A stretch of DNA of 48,948 nt from Phoronis australis (lineage: Eukaryota; Phoronida; Phoronidae), in the NCBI GenBank assembly GCA_002633005.1, contig NMRA01000161.1, positions 326,101 through 375,048 on the forward strand, written 5' to 3'. A program made the translations under genes and the position numbers. Under the pieces are notes generated by a model. That model was not told where the DNA came from. It saw nothing but the letters and a program-made list of their open reading frames with translations, and ran no database searches. Within the stretch, counting starts at the first letter, position 1, and every line of letters starts with the position of its first letter. This document shows, piece after piece, positions 1 to 9,873 of this stretch.

Positions 1-1660
1 GAATTGCCCATCTAGGTAGCTGAGCACAAACAGAATTCACTGCCAAAGTAGCTGCAGTGATTAGACATCATAATGGATCATTGCCCATTGTAGTACATGG
101 GCACCTACTACTCACTGGTTATTTCTGTAAGTAGTTAAAAGTGAGGACTGGGGTGAAACGTTTTAAATTGCTCATTATTTGCCTTTGTTTTAAAATGTCT
201 GCTCCCTTTGCTCTATGCAGTCTTAAAAGCCTTACATCAATCCACTACCTCCAAAGGATGAATAATGTTTGATTTAGATCATACAATGAGGAAGGTACAC
301 TGTAAATGAGAGTTTTGGTTGTGAAATGTTCAGAGGGGGGGGGGGGGGGTATTTTCCTTGTCATTCCCAAGTGGGAATGCAATCTTCAGTCACATCAATC
401 TTTTTCAGTTCTAGCCCTAAGCCTGGCTTGGTTCACTTCTAATTGAGGTCAGAAACAGTTTCTGAGCTTTTGCTGTGGTTACATGTATGTAATAGCCAGC
501 CAGACTATCACCATAATACTGCTAGGTACTAGCTGTATTAAGACTTGTCATAATACAGCTAGGTACCACTGCGTCTTAAGCGCAGACAGACCTCGAAATT
601 CCACACAGCCCATGTAGTTTTGTTTATCCTCTCGCCTTGAAACTTCTATCAACATGTAGAGCTAAAGACCGGCGGGGTGCATGCAAAATCTGGGAGTCAA
701 CCGACACTCACCTTGCCCATTGCAGCTGTTAATAAGTGAAAAACAATCTAAGAAATGTCATTTTCTTGCGTACATGCAACTCTCCGCCTTTTGTTTTCGT
801 CGTATTGAAAACGGTACGCTCGAGACACGCGCACGTATACCGTTTCCTAAACTTTTGCGACATCTCCCGCAAAATTTGTTCTGAAATTTTGGTTTGCTGG
901 TATCAAAATTCTATAAACTTTAAAGTGGAACCAGTTCCGATAATTTGTTATGACGTGTACGCAACCTCTTGAAAGAACAACAATTCAATGAAGAATCGGC
1001 GGATAAAGAAACTAGCCACCAGGTAACCCATCATTTCATGGCGCCGAAAGCCGACGCAAAACATCGCACCACAATTTTAGCTGCAGAATAACGATAGAAC
1101 GCCAGTTTTTTCATCACGGGTAACTAATTTTAAATTAGTTTACTCGACAAGGAAAAGTGTAGTTTTTGTGACACTGATTTTGTGTCAGGTTTTACCCGGT
1201 CAGTTTTTTACCCGTAAACTTGGTATACAGCTTTGCGCCAAGTGTTCCTTAATCGAAATCGTCGAAGCTGCTGCCGTGAAAAACTTTAGCTTTTGCTCTA
1301 TAGTCATAAGGTGACTTCGCAATCAAGTATTCATAATGTAAGATATATATGTATAGGAGCGATCTTATGTGTACTCAGGGGTCGTGGTAATGTACTTATT
1401 GTTTGAAGTCCTGCTTGCAAATTATTCACTGTTTGTGAGTCCAGTAAGCAATTAAGATGACTTTGTTAAGTGAACCATTACCTTAAATAGCCCAGCATGA
1501 TAGATTTATTGTTTAGATTTTTTAAATATATGTTACCTATTCCTGGTTTTGTAATGCTGCTGACTGGCTGAAAATAAGTGGGACTTATCTCCTTTTTGCC
1601 CCTGGTTGACTCAGCTACATGTACGTCACAGTGTCACTGGCAGACTAATGAGACAGGGTA
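1..1660. other. No gene recognised
   Basis: I see no convincing coding region here. The open frames near 681-972 overlap in two frames, carry no recognisable domain and have chance-level length. The stretch holds a run of 15 G at 335-349 and a short imperfect duplication near 510-575 (GCTAGGTACTAGCTGTATTA-like followed by CAGCTAGGTACC). The rest is AT-rich unique-looking DNA. Confidence 0.5.
335..349. repeat. Poly-G run
   Basis: Fifteen consecutive G residues. This is a simple homopolymer and its length may be unreliable in the assembly. Confidence 0.9.
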
Positions 1661-1831
1661 ATGGAGGACGTTTTGGAAGGACAAATGCCATGTGTGGATG
1701 AAACGAGACTTCGTTATTGGAACATTTCGATAAGTACACATGCAAATCGAGCCGATCGACAGCGTTCACAGGAAGTTATTTCGACTGTTCTGCTGTCAAA
1801 AAAACGCAGTGTTACAATTACCAACTGTTGA
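1661..1831 (+). CDS. Small ORF, 56 codons, possible first exon
   Basis: An ATG in good context (GTAATGGAG) opens a 56-codon frame starting MEDVLEGQMPCVDETRLRYW and ending at TGA 1829-1831. I do not recognise the protein and see no signal peptide. It could be the first coding exon of the candidate gene that follows. A GT at about 1732 would leave phase 1, matching the candidate exon at 1968, but that donor is weak. Length alone is at chance level, so this is tentative. Confidence 0.2.
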   Translation: MEDVLEGQMPCVDETRLRYWNISISTHANRADRQRSQEVISTVLLSKKRSVTITNC

Positions 1832-1967
1832 CGCGCATCTTGCAAAGTTGATAAATGAACTTTTTCAGAGTTAAATAAAGATTATAATATTTAATGCTCT
1901 CGGAAATTTCTTTTAAGTCACTGGCTTTGATGAGCCGTAGTTTAGGATCAGATTATTTCACTTCCAG

Positions 1968-2150
1968 TCAAACCGAGACACGAGTTTGCGACTTTACGCA
2001 GTCGAGGCCAAATAATGGTAAATCGTGGAGTGTATGATGAAGACCAACTTGGTCATGTCGGCTGCATTGACGAAAGTCGTGGACAGACAACGTACCCATC
2101 ACTTGAGCAGTGCCAACAATGCTCGCTTAACAGCTTAGATGCAACTGGGA
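1968..2150 (+). CDS. Candidate internal exon, unrecognised protein
   Basis: The segment lies between a pyrimidine-rich acceptor (TTTCACTTCCAG) and a consensus donor (GTGAGT at 2151). It is 183 nt, exactly 61 codons, phase 1 at both ends, and open throughout in the phase-1 frame. By eye it is more GC-rich than its flanks. Several cysteines appear late in the peptide (motif LEQCQQC). No domain was recognised. The phase agrees with the candidate exon at 4207, where the junction would read ATG CAT. Frames of this length also occur by chance, so the call rests on splice signals, phase and composition together. Confidence 0.3.
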
Positions 2151-4206
2151 GTGAGTTTCATATGCTGTGATAAGATAGAGTGGACTATAAATCCGTGTTT
2201 CGCCAAAGAAGCAGATATTTATTTTGATTTATAACGCTGACTGCAATAAAATTAATCTCTTGGTCCGTACTTGGGTGAGAAGTGATTTCTCAGAGCGTAG
2301 GTGAATCCAAGGGGGTCTGGGCACCCTTTTTCCATTTAATTTAGCGACATCAACTCTAGAACTTTTCAAATTCGTAACTTTGAGTCCCCTGTTTAAAAAA
2401 TCCTTGATCCGACGCCCTTTTAAAAGCCTGGATCCGCCCCCAGAGAGGTGACACCTAGTCATTATTCTTGGCAATTGAAATGACGCCGCGATACCCCAAC
2501 TTCTAGGCTTTGAACGGACTCGAGCAATAACTGTTGCTTCATTGGAAATCCTGAAATTTCTTGTATGAATTTTATGACCAGCAAATTAGGACCAATTTCA
2601 GCGAGTTCTAAAATCATCGAAATCATCAGTTCATCTTTATCATTGATGTAAGACAGAAATGTCTTTTGTTAACTTTTCGTCGAGAAATAGGTGTTAACAT
2701 TTAAAAATTTGGTTGTAAAGTAAGATACAACGTCAACAGACTTGATTATCTAATTGTTGCTAATTACGCCAGCAGTGATTTATCTCCGGACTTGTCGACA
2801 GGCTTGTCCTGGCGCCTGCAGGCTTCCGGGAAATGGTAGGTCTTCCACGTACTTGTACTTGTACGAGCGTAAACATGGGCGGCGCACCATATGGGGCTGG
2901 AATAGCTGCGCCGCCCATGGTTTATAGGCGGTGCACCACAGGGGGCTGGGAGGGTTTAGCCCCTCACTTTTTTAGTGCTGCGCCGCCCATGCTAAAAAGA
3001 CTGATTTTTTTTATTTCCATGCGTACTTTTTGTCTGTTTTTCATAATTTTTGTCATGTTCATCGTTATTGCCGAGTTGTAAGTGCCTGTATCCGTGGCCG
3101 CTGGGCTGGATTCCTCGGATTGCCGGTGAACCTTGTTTGGGCGATTTCAGGTTGAGCTGGAATTGGAATGACTGATCAGTTACTCGACACTAAACTATGA
3201 CTGGCTCACCTATGTAATAGTGACTTCATTAGGCAAGAGAAACTAGGACACTGACAAACTTTGCTCTGGAATTTGAAGTTTTCCGTTCATTTTGTAAAAC
3301 AATTACCTAGCCTTGATAGGGTTAGATTTGACCTGGTCTCAGTGATCAATTCAAACTTGACTGGAAACGGAAAACAGCCCAGTTGGAACTACAGTTTTAA
3401 AGTGTGCATTTGCTTCGAGTTATTCGCTTGACGAATGGAGTAAGCGCATGCAAGACCAATTGTTACTTGAAAACTCGACAGCTCATATGTTATCTAAAGG
3501 ACAAATCGAGTTTTGTTCGGTTATAGTAACATGTCAAAAATCTAGTGAAGTCCACATACATGTCAACCATACGGGAATTGCGTTTTTGCTACGTGTTTTT
3601 TCCATTTTGTACGGTAGTGCTACGGCGAAGCGCCAAAATGTTAGGTATATTCGGGAATTATTACGCATTTTTGCCGTTGTTCATGATGAAGGTTCTAAAC
3701 CTTAGCTTCGGCTTTTACTGGCAATCTATTTTGTCGAAAATCTCATGTCACGAGCCTTGCTTGACGGGCCAAAGGAGTTACCAAGGGGTATTACAACACT
3801 TGTAGCTACTAGTCGTAAGAGCCCCTAACACTATAGCTAGGTAAGTAGGTAAATGCAATGCCAACATTTGACCATATTTTGACTCGTTATCCTCAGTGCT
3901 ATGGTTTGCTATGGTTTTTAACAAAAATTCCTTTGGTTACTGAGAGATAAAATGGTTGATATATATGTAGGCCTATGAGTCCAGCATGTTAAAGCGGCTG
4001 TAATCTCGATCGCCTTCTGCTTACCGTCACGAACACATTTTGATTTACTAGACCATGGTCACTTTTATCGTCACGAATTTGATCTCAAAATGCTCCTTAG
4101 CCACTGCAATTCCTGTTTCGGGAAGAGCTGGCAGTTCGCTGTTGCTTGAGGCACATTGATTTAATTGTCACGGAGTGTTGATTTTATTTTATTCGACGAG
4201 CTTCAG
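2151..4206. other. No firm gene; contains hairpin elements
   Basis: If the flanking candidate exons are real, this is an intron. It contains two copies of the GGCGGCGC hairpin family (2875-2990). Open frames at 2229-2474 (minus) and 3448-3805 (plus, two overlapping frames) show no domain and are treated as chance. Confidence 0.4.
2875..2990. repeat. Two GGCGGCGC hairpin elements in tandem
   Basis: The first copy has perfect 12-bp inverted ends, ATGGGCGGCGCA (2875-2886) and TGCGCCGCCCAT (2907-2918), with a 20-nt loop. The second (about 2924-2990) runs from TAGGCGGTGCACCACAGGGG through GGCTGGG and a T run to TGCTGCGCCGCCCAT. The same pattern recurs at 5.0, 34.9, 35.8, 40.2-40.35 and 43.0 kb, so this is a dispersed nonautonomous element family. 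I see no coding capacity. Confidence 0.75.
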
Positions 4207-4390
4207 TGCATGGTTTCGAGCAAGAGCGATTTGTAGGAAATCACTTCTCATTTTATGGCTCCCTAAGTGGTCTGAATCAAAAACTATTTTCTCCAGACCG
4301 CTTGCTCAATACGTTTGTAGCAATTCTTGTTCGGAATGGAATTCATATAGCCGGTGCGCTCCCCCCCCGCCCCCCGGCCCACCACTCGTG
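4207..4390 (+). CDS. Candidate exon, unrecognised protein
   Basis: An acceptor (TTCGACGAGCTTCAG) precedes an open frame reading HGFEQERFVGNHFSFYGSLS and onward to a TAG at about 4392. Two donors are possible. One is at 4354 (phase 1). The other is at 4391, leaving phase 2, which matches the next candidate exon at 4651. The end of the longer form is C-rich and gives a Pro-rich tail. No domain recognised. Low confidence because the length is not beyond chance. Confidence 0.25.
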
Positions 4391-4650
4391 GTAGCGCTCA
4401 ATATATCCCATTACATTGCTTTCTTTACTTGGCGATTCAGACTCTTATAGCCATAGCTATATAATTGTTGGTACAACGCGTTTTGTGCGCTTACCGACTC
4501 AATGGTACTGTTCAATGATAATTTCAAAGGCGTTTTGTTATTTTTCCCAGGCGATTATACACCGAACAGAAAAACAACTGTTTGTTTGGAAATATTTGCG
4601 CTTCAGCGGAGTTCTTTTCTTTAGCCCTATTGAAAACACGTCCCTTCTAG

Positions 4651-4839
4651 CACAAAGCATGAAGTCAACGTCAATCTGGCTGATTTTCTGCCTTCATCGA
4701 GTTGTTTGGTGACTGCACTTTCCATAGCAAGTCGATCCCTTGGGCTCGCGAATATGACGTGCGATATCGCTGGAAGCGTGCTGACGGCCTTGCGTGGACT
4801 GAAGTTCCTGCTACCACTGAGGATCAGAAGGTACACAGG
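4651..4839 (+). CDS. Candidate internal exon, unrecognised protein
   Basis: This is the best of the left-end candidate exons. It has acceptor CCCTTCTAG, 189 nt with no stop in the phase-2 frame, and a strong donor (ACAGG followed by GTAAGT at 4840). By eye it is about half GC, clearly above the flanks. The peptide begins TKHEVNVNLADFLPSSSCLV and continues with an Ala/Leu-rich helical-looking stretch. Phase 2 at both ends. I do not recognise a family. The minus-strand frame across the same bases looks like a shadow. Confidence 0.35.
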
Positions 4840-4997
4840 GTAAGTGTGAAATGTATGTTTCGCTGACAAAAAGTAAGCAATCCTTTACGTCGGTACCCGT
4901 GTAGCGAGATACTGTAGAACTTCTGTCACCCGGCAATGGTAGTTATGGCATACATGTAGATACTCGTTATGTTTAGTCTAAGGTTATGGCACAGCCG

Positions 4998-5090
4998 CGT
5001 GGGTGGTGCACCACGTCACACAGGGGGCTGGGTGCTGCAGCCCCCCCCCCCTCACTTACAGTATATTTCAGTGCTAGCTGCACCGCTCAG
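4998..5090. repeat. Hairpin element, GGCGGCGC family
   Basis: A diverged copy with GGGTGGTGCACCAC, CAGGGGGCTGGG, a run of 12 C, CTCACTT and GTGCTAGCTGCACCGC in the family order. It interrupts the space between two candidate exons. Confidence 0.6.
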
Positions 5091-5240
5091 TTTAAGCATA
5101 AGCAAATCGTGTTGCTAGGGGGTGGGAGTTAGTTTTCAGGTAGCAGTCATGCTACAGTAGTCCACCGCGATAATTTCAATGGGCCGGTGCTGGCAAATCG
5201 GGTGGGTACTTCAGAAGTTGACATCGTGCTGTCGTGGCAG

Positions 5241-5398
5241 ATCAGGGATATTGTGATTACGGGGCCTGGCGGTTGAATTGTTCAGAGTTGGGACTGGCCA
5301 GGAATAGTATAAAATTGAAATGTCTGGAGAAGGTGTCACTGAAACTCTCAGGGATTTTGGTGGCGTCAGCCCGGGATGATTGGAAGAAATCTTTCCAA
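5241..5398 (+). CDS. Candidate exon, unrecognised protein
   Basis: After an acceptor GTCGTGGCAG the frame runs through GYCDYGAWRLNC, ARNSIKLKCLEKVSLKLS and ARDDWKKSFQV before a possible donor CAA/GTACTG at 5399; the in-frame stop is at about 5408. Composition is GC-elevated. The entry phase (1) does not match the exit phase (2) of the 4651 exon, so either another exon lies between them or the two belong to different genes. The minus-strand frames over this stretch are likely shadows. Confidence 0.25.
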
Positions 5399-5406
5399 GT
5401 ACTGCG

Positions 5407-6799
5407 CTGAGAGTTTGGAAATGTAAAGATTGAAGAACAAATTGCACCCCAACCGACTGTGCGCATGCTCGTTGGGACTTGTGTAACTACACAGTTTAAG
5501 TCTCCATCACTTAGCTAGTTTGGAGATCTTTTGCTGAGACAAAGTGAACGAAAATGGGAAAATCAGGCTCATAAAAACGACCAGAGCGACCATTTCACGC
5601 TGTGTCCATCGATGGTTTCGTCATCAGCTATAGTAAAGATACTATAAAATCTTTGGCTATAGTGTGCCCTAACTCGACGGGGGGAGGGGTGCGTAAAGCA
5701 TGACTGCTCCCCGGCCTTGGTAGTGTTTCTGAAGAGCGTATCATACGTTATTTTAATTACACCAAACGTTTATGTGCGGCATGACCGCGTTCTCTAAAAT
5801 TAAATTATTTAATAGGTAGTAAAGACATGTATATAATTGTTCTTGACACTACAATATAAAAGTTATGTTCTTCAAATATGCCGTGCAGTTTGGGATTGGT
5901 TGGACGCAAGAAATATAAGATTTACGTGAAATAAGGCGACATGTTAATTATGCGACGTGTATTTTCAGAACTTCACTAACGGCGAGATAAGATTACCGTT
6001 AGCATTTGAGGCGTCGTCTATCCATAACAAAATTCAAAGGCTTCGGAACCCTGGTTAGCTTACAACTGACATTTCTTAAAATGTCAATATTGAAAATCTA
6101 TTGGGTTTTATAGCGGTGAATGTGAACTTGAAGCCGTTTGAATGCAACGAGCTGACTTGATCGATTGCTGGTCACGTTCCCATCTGTGACCGTATTGAGA
6201 CCATTGTGTCAAAATCCAATGTTCTCAACGTATTTAAGGCTGGCAATTGGGGGAAAAATAAAGTGCGTGTGCATCGGTAAAGAAAGTTAATAGCATCGCG
6301 CGAGGTACAGGCATGATGTGCCGTTGGCATACTACATGTACAGTAGAGTGACGGCGTCCTGAGGATTGACTTATAACACAATGCATCTTGAAAATCGAAG
6401 GTATATTGAAGTGGTGTTACTTTCCAGGAATTCAAATGAGACACTTCGATCAATGATATTTTTAGATAGTCCTCAAAGAATTTAAATGGTTTTACTGAGC
6501 TGTCATCCAACAGTTCGCAATATATACCGAGTGTTCATCTTATGGTGACACTTTTTTGGTAACTTGAGAAAACAGTAAAAATTTGGTTTGATTCAAAGGA
6601 ATAAAGGGATCTAACCTGTTTGCAAAAAACGAACAACTTCCTTGTTTATTTGTCGCGACATTTTTGAAGTAAGCGTGGGCGTAGTTTTCTTGATTACGCT
6701 TCTTATACAGGAGAATACGAAGCCAACGGTTGCGTTTCCACAGCAACCGCGCTGAAAGCCTCGCATTCTACATGTCTTAACTGCGATCACTCGGTATCA
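5407..6799. other. No gene called
   Basis: The only long frame is a 112-codon minus-strand ORF at 6172-6510, which begins MDDSSVKPFKFFEDYLKISL. It has no recognisable domain and lies within the range expected by chance. Plus-strand frames over the same bases look peptide-like in places but contain in-frame stops near 6160, 6362 and 6484. Confidence 0.4.
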
Positions 6800-7015
6800 T
6801 CGTTTAGTTTTCGCCTATTACAACGCTCCCTATCTGCCTACAACGCAATTATTCAAAATTTGTTATGGGCAAATTCACTCATTCCTGAGAATACTTTTTG
6901 TTATTTTTGTGAAACTGATAATGTATTCCTTAACTATTTTGTGTGTCAAAATAGTGTTGGAAATAAATGCTACCCACATGTTGCTGCACTTAAGTTGAAA
7001 TATAGTACTTGGTAG
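6800..7015 (+). mobile_element. Possible LINE reverse-transcriptase C-terminal remnant
   Basis: One plus-strand frame reads LLWANSLIPENTFCYFCETD and then a further Cys. A Trp, then a C-x2-C with E-T-D, then Cys is reminiscent of the cysteine-rich region just after the reverse transcriptase domain of many non-LTR retrotransposons. The frame ends at TAG 7013-7015. No reverse transcriptase core is visible upstream, so at most this is a scrap. Chance resemblance is possible. Confidence 0.25.
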
Positions 7016-9117
7016 AGTTCAGTAGGACCTCTCCAGAAAAGCAAGACATCGTGAGATTACGCCAGATGTTGTCGTGTATTTCAAACGAGAACACGCGAGA
7101 CAGCTACTGAAAACTAACCCGATTTCTAATTACCTCTTCTTTGATATTGAAATTTATCAGCTACCCCTCGATTACGTTTAGAATGCTTCAGTGGATTTCC
7201 ATCTATGCTATCCATCTACGCGATATTAGTAAATCAAATTTATTAGACAAACACTTGTTACTTCAGATAGAATACCCGTTGGTTTAATTACTATTGGTTG
7301 GCCTCTAAATATAATTGCCGAATTTCCCCCAAAGGTCTTCCATCTACATGGGAAAATGTAATTCTACTGTGCCAGGTGTTTATGTGTTGACGAATAACCT
7401 GCTGCTACTGAATGCTGTTGCAAGTTTTGTTGTAGCTGCATCGGGGATACTCCCAAGTAGACCCGACTCGCGGTAGAGGGTTATACGTACCACTCTGACG
7501 AAAGGGTGACTTTTTCAAGTCGGCAATGTGTCCCCTAAAGAGTGCCTTTGTAGATAACGTTCCATGCGAATGGGCACCTTTGGTCTGTGATGAAATTCCA
7601 CACAACAGGGTGTACTATCCTGGCAACCCATAGGTACTTTAGGTGTTCGAAACTCCACAAAGAGACTCTTTTTCCAGTTGCTAATGTCCACAGAGGGTTA
7701 AACTTTTATGATTATTAACTATATTTTTAAAATTTTAATTGAACAATTTCGACAGTCGGCATGTCTTCATGGACTTTTTAAAGATTTTAAGCATTAAAGT
7801 CCATTAAGAAATGAGCTGCTCGAGAACCACTACGAAAAGCTTAGGCTTATAGTATCTGCGTGTACCCCTACATAGGTAAATGCGCGGTGTTTGTGGAACA
7901 AGGTTTATGAAAGGATGACTCTTTCCGTTATGACGAAAGATTCCTGCAAATGAACCCCTTTTTCGAATCCACTTTTTAAATGGGGGACGACATTCTAGTT
8001 TAATATTTTGGTATTCGTCTTTTAGTGTGGTTACAGTATTTCATGCTTATATCAGCACTCTGCCCTTGCTTTCTTTCAATGTAACTTATTGGCTTGAAAT
8101 TCTCTGAGCTTGTAAACACTTCTCAGCCCCCGTAAACACGGCTCACGGACTCCTTGCCGAGCCATACACGTTTACGCAGTCATTGAGACGCGCATTATGG
8201 GCGCCTAAGACGTGTTTTATGAGTGCAGGTCCGTGTTTGCGAGTCAATGACCTGAGTGGGCAAATCCGGCAAACCAGTTCATGAGCGGTGACCGGCGGTT
8301 CTAATAGCGTGTGTGTCGTCGACTGTAAAAAATTAACTTTCTAACTTCCTGACAGACATTTGTAACTAAAGTCCAAGTTAAGGTGGTCTTGGTGTGAAGA
8401 TGACGTTAAAAGTTACACCGAGTCTTTGCCCCCAAATAGTGTAGGCCAGAATGCAACATGCGTGTTATTTAAACAACAGAAGAATGAAGACCAACTCAGC
8501 AGGAGATGGCGATATATTTTACTACCGACTCTTTATTTATTCAATTCGTAATATAATGAACGTTATTTTGTCCCCCGTCATAATTATGTTGTTCCCTGCT
8601 TTGTGTCTGTGTTATGAAAATATCCCCCTCGAACCACCTCTGCAGAGAGACGAAAAGGTCGTTTAAATTTCAACAAACATTAGCATTCCCATAACATTCC
8701 CCTATTGTGAATTGTCTTTGTTGCTATGTTTTGTATGAACACTCTATTGGTTATATTAAAATCAGTCCGTAACCTACTTATGCCACGCATGGCGACCAAT
8801 GAAAATACCTTGGCGTTTTGATATTCTCGACGGTCTTTTATTTGTTTTTTCAGGTATGTTGAATAACGTATTCCTTTTCGGGTCTTGCGCACGACGAGAA
8901 GTCGATATTTGCCAGACAACCTCGGAAGAACAGTGTTTTAGCCGCTATCAGGAAAGGACGTTCACCGAACTAAGGACGTTTGTTTGCCTGTCACTAAACG
9001 CAAAACAATCGTTTAATTAACAGAATAAATCGGCGTGAAAATCGCTATCAGATTACAAGAAAGGATTTGCAAAGCCGAAGGATTACGGTCTTTATCGCTG
9101 ACGATTGCTCAAGGTTT
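7016..9117. other. No gene recognised
   Basis: This stretch contains no recognisable exon or RNA gene. A somewhat GC- and CpG-richer patch lies at about 8110-8330. Short frames at 8451-8666 and 8799-9020 have no domain. The frame of the 9118 ORF is open back to 8998, after a TAA at 8995-8997. Confidence 0.5.
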
Positions 9118-9873
9118 ATGTCAAGAATGAAAGAGAACGATTTTACGCTAACTTACAGAGAAATGGAGGAAATACGTAAACGTGAACGATTGAAGCTGCA
9201 GTATAAACACTATCGTGAACGGCCATTTTCAGAATTTCTATCGCCAGAGGCGCGAATGGCGATGAAAATGGTTATGCAGGAAAAATTAGTGAACTCAACG
9301 GTTAATCATATTGACGAGGAGGACCTTAACTGTAACACGAAAGGAAATCTAAAGAAAGACGTGGTGTTGGCTGGTTCTCGGCAACGACTCAGGGTATCGT
9401 TTCAAACTGACTGTGAAGTACCCGTTCATGCTGGCTCATCGAAAACCCAATCGGCAATTTACGGAAGTCGAAAAATGGCTGATGGAACTAAACTATCCGG
9501 CGTTCAACACGAAAAGCGTTGCCACGACGACTCTTTGACTAAAGAAATGAACGATGACGTTCCTGGAAAACTGAAAAGGGCTGCAACAATATCGGAGATT
9601 TATCAAAAAAGTTCATTTAAAATCGAAGGCGATATAACGGATAGCAATTACGTGAATGTCAAAACGAAATTTCGGACTCTGGACGGTCGCAAGCCCGGTA
9701 ATTCTTTAGAAACTGTTGAAATTGTGAACGCTGATGATTCAAGTCCCAAAGACTGCATTGATGAGTTTGCTATCGAAGAGACAGCGAGAAAAAATGCCGT
9801 CGAAAAATGTCTAGTATGGATGGAAGCGAACGAGGCAATTGATGAGGACATGTTACCGTTACTAGCCGAGTAA
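9118..9873 (+). CDS. Uncharacterised 251-residue protein, single exon or terminal exon
   Basis: The open frame continues uninterrupted to TAA at 9871-9873. The first ATG in frame is at 9118 (MSRMKENDFTLTYREMEEIR); the frame is open upstream to 8998 without an ATG, so an upstream spliced exon is possible. At 251 codons it is far too long to be chance in this AT-rich DNA. The product is hydrophilic with no signal peptide or membrane segment. It has a basic, probably helical N-terminus rich in Arg/Lys/Glu (residues about 10-55), a Ser/Lys-rich middle including KLKRAATISEIYQ, and an acidic C-terminus (VWMEANEAIDEDMLPLLAE). This suggests an intracellular, largely disordered protein. I do not recognise the family. 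No AATAAA lies close downstream; the nearest I found is at about 11403. Confidence 0.75.
   Translation: MSRMKENDFTLTYREMEEIRKRERLKLQYKHYRERPFSEFLSPEARMAMKMVMQEKLVNSTVNHIDEEDLNCNTKGNLKKDVVLAGSRQRLRVSFQTDCEVPVHAGSSKTQSAIYGSRKMADGTKLSGVQHEKRCHDDSLTKEMNDDVPGKLKRAATISEIYQKSSFKIEGDITDSNYVNVKTKFRTLDGRKPGNSLETVEIVNADDSSPKDCIDEFAIEETARKNAVEKCLVWMEANEAIDEDMLPLLAE

Noticed and set aside
6172-6510. 112-codon minus-strand frame, and peptide-like plus-strand readings across it
   Set aside because: The plus readings contain in-frame stops and the minus frame is chance-length with no domain.
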